Assembly (NCBI GenBank): GCA_945787595.1
Contig: CALZJV010000416.1
Coordinates: forward strand, 1-6,738
DNA: 6,738 bases
Source: an uncultured Desulfobacterales bacterium
Lineage (GTDB): Bacteria; Desulfobacterota; Desulfobacteria; Desulfobacterales; JAFDCJ01
Direction of reading: 5' to 3'
Shown here: positions 5,853 to 6,738 of the stretch, in pieces
How positions within the stretch are numbered: position 1 is the first letter of the stretch
Layout of the letters: each line of letters opens with the position of its first letter
The notes under the pieces: generated by a model
Database searches by the model: none
Told to the model about the DNA's origin: nothing
The model's input: the letters and a program-made list of their open reading frames with translations, nothing else
Translations under genes and position numbers: made by a program

Positions 5853-6738
5853 ATGCCCGTTCAATTAAAACAAAAAGGTGATATTTTATTAAATCAGGGG
5901 AAGGCACCTGAGGCCATTCAATGTTATCAACAAGCAATTCAACAAAAACCGGATTATGCTGAAGCATATAATAACCTTGGCATTGCATTTAAATATCAGG
6001 ATCGGCTGGATGAGGCCATCACGTGTTATCAAGAGGCCATGAAATCTAGACCGGATTATGCAATTGCCTGCAACAACATGGCCAATGCACTCAGAGATCA
6101 AGGCAATTTAGTTGAAGCAAAGAGGCTTTACATAAAAGCCCTGAATTTGAAACCGGATTTTGCCGAAGTATTTAACAACCTGGGCAATGTCTTGATGGAA
6201 CAGGGACAGCTTGTTGAAGCCATTTTAAAATTTAAAAAGGCGCTGCAAATAAAACCGGATTACGCCGAAGCGCATAATAATCTCGGCAATGCCTTTCAGG
6301 AACAAAAAGATTTTTCCGCGGCGATCCACTGCTATCAAAGTGCAATAAAATTTAATCCACAATACCACAAGGCATTTAACAATTTGGGGAATGCCTGCCA
6401 AAGACAGGGGCGGTTGAATCAGGCAATTATTTGTTATCAAAAAGCAATTGAATTAAGGCCTGATTATTTCGAAGCTGTCAACAATGTAGGCAATGCCTTG
6501 GTTGAATTCGGGAAAATACCGCAAGCGATTGCAAACTACACAAAAGCACTTGAAATGAATCCGGCTTACACGGTCGCACACAGCAACTTATTATTATCTC
6601 TGCAGTATCAGACCGGTTTAGATTTATCGACCTATTATACCGCGGCAAAAAAGTGGTGGCAGCAACACGCAGTATCTTACTTTCAGCCGGGCAGCATTAA
6701 AAACCTCATCGCCCCGAGGAAGCGATTGAAGATCGGCT
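5853..6738 (+). CDS. TPR-repeat protein, probable second GT41 (SPINDLY-like) glycosyltransferase, 3' partial
   Basis: The open frame runs from an ATG at 5853 to the right edge (295 complete codons, no stop). The start lies one base after the TGA that closes the frameshifted tail upstream, suggesting translational coupling; the ribosome site is only a weak AGAAG. No upstream ATG, GTG or TTG lies between it and the in-frame TAA at 5781. Residues 4-241 are seven near-perfect 34-residue TPRs with the consensus A.NNLGNA....G...EAI.CYQKAI...PDYAE. An eighth, degenerate unit follows (AHSNLLLSLQYQ, 242-253), then TGLDLSTYYTAAKKWWQQHA (254-273) and KRLKIG near the edge. That linker, followed by a basic RLKIG strand, is how SPINDLY/OGT enzymes enter their catalytic domain, so I infer a GT41 enzyme whose catalytic part lies outside. 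The TPR superhelix would bind the protein substrate. TPR certain, GT41 probable. Confidence 0.85.
   Translation, partial: MPVQLKQKGDILLNQGKAPEAIQCYQQAIQQKPDYAEAYNNLGIAFKYQDRLDEAITCYQEAMKSRPDYAIACNNMANALRDQGNLVEAKRLYIKALNLKPDFAEVFNNLGNVLMEQGQLVEAILKFKKALQIKPDYAEAHNNLGNAFQEQKDFSAAIHCYQSAIKFNPQYHKAFNNLGNACQRQGRLNQAIICYQKAIELRPDYFEAVNNVGNALVEFGKIPQAIANYTKALEMNPAYTVAHSNLLLSLQYQTGLDLSTYYTAAKKWWQQHAVSYFQPGSIKNLIAPRKRLKIG
5862..6575 (+). repeat. Seven tandem 102-bp TPR-coding units
   Basis: Units begin at 5862, 5964, 6066, 6168, 6270, 6372 and 6474, each exactly 102 bp, or 34 codons. Most end in a DNA block like AAACCGGATTATGCTGAAG, encoding (K)PDYAE. DNA identity between units is partial, not exact, so these are long-established protein repeats, although the shared block could still promote recombination and changes in repeat number. 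Confidence 0.8.

Noticed and set aside
5889..6440. Minus-strand open frames at 5889-6101 and 6225-6440
   Set aside because: They are mirror images of the repetitive TPR codons of the plus-strand gene and resemble no known protein.
5862..6575. CRISPR array or non-coding tandem repeat
   Set aside because: The 102-bp units are coding, imperfect and match the 34-residue TPR consensus; there are no spacers.

Overview
The window is a dense piece of a bacterial surface-polysaccharide or protein-glycosylation locus. It holds five protein-coding genes: one methyltransferase and four glycosyltransferase-type genes, three of which carry N-terminal tetratricopeptide repeats (TPR). I see no RNA gene, insertion sequence, integrase, CRISPR array or origin, and no gene-free stretch longer than about 130 bases. 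Base composition is moderate (roughly mid-40s % GC by eye). This mix of TPR-linked glycosyltransferases, SPINDLY/OGT-like enzymes and COG4627-type methyltransferases is common in Desulfobacterota and other Gram-negative environmental bacteria. That assignment is an inference from gene content, not from a marker gene.

Layout. (1) Positions 3-1049, plus strand: a SAM-dependent methyltransferase whose reading frame is open through the left edge, so its 5' end is probably outside the window. (2) Positions 1176-2711, plus: about five TPRs fused to a glycosyltransferase-9-like (heptosyltransferase-fold) domain, with an unusual 23-residue internal duplication. (3) Positions 2688-3851, minus: a GT4-family glycosyltransferase that converges on gene 2 and overlaps it by 24 bp. 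(4) Positions 3937-5733, plus: TPRs fused to a SPINDLY/O-GlcNAc-transferase-like (GT41) domain, divergent from gene 3 across an 85-bp AT-rich region that carries both promoters. The last ~40 residues of gene 4 are in another frame (to 5851), so the gene appears frameshifted. (5) Positions 5853 to the right edge, plus: seven regular TPRs followed by the start of what looks like a second GT41 enzyme, cut by the window end.

Working together (inference): TPR-GT41 enzymes usually modify Ser/Thr on proteins in the cytoplasm, and in bacterial loci of this type they often sit near flagellin or other surface-protein genes. The GT9-like and GT4 enzymes could extend or build the glycan, and the methyltransferase could methylate a sugar or the acceptor. 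The acceptor protein is not in this window. The most notable observations are the broken C-terminus of the first GT41 gene, a doubtful TTG start of the same gene that a single extra A would turn into an ATG start, and the internal duplication in the GT9-like enzyme.
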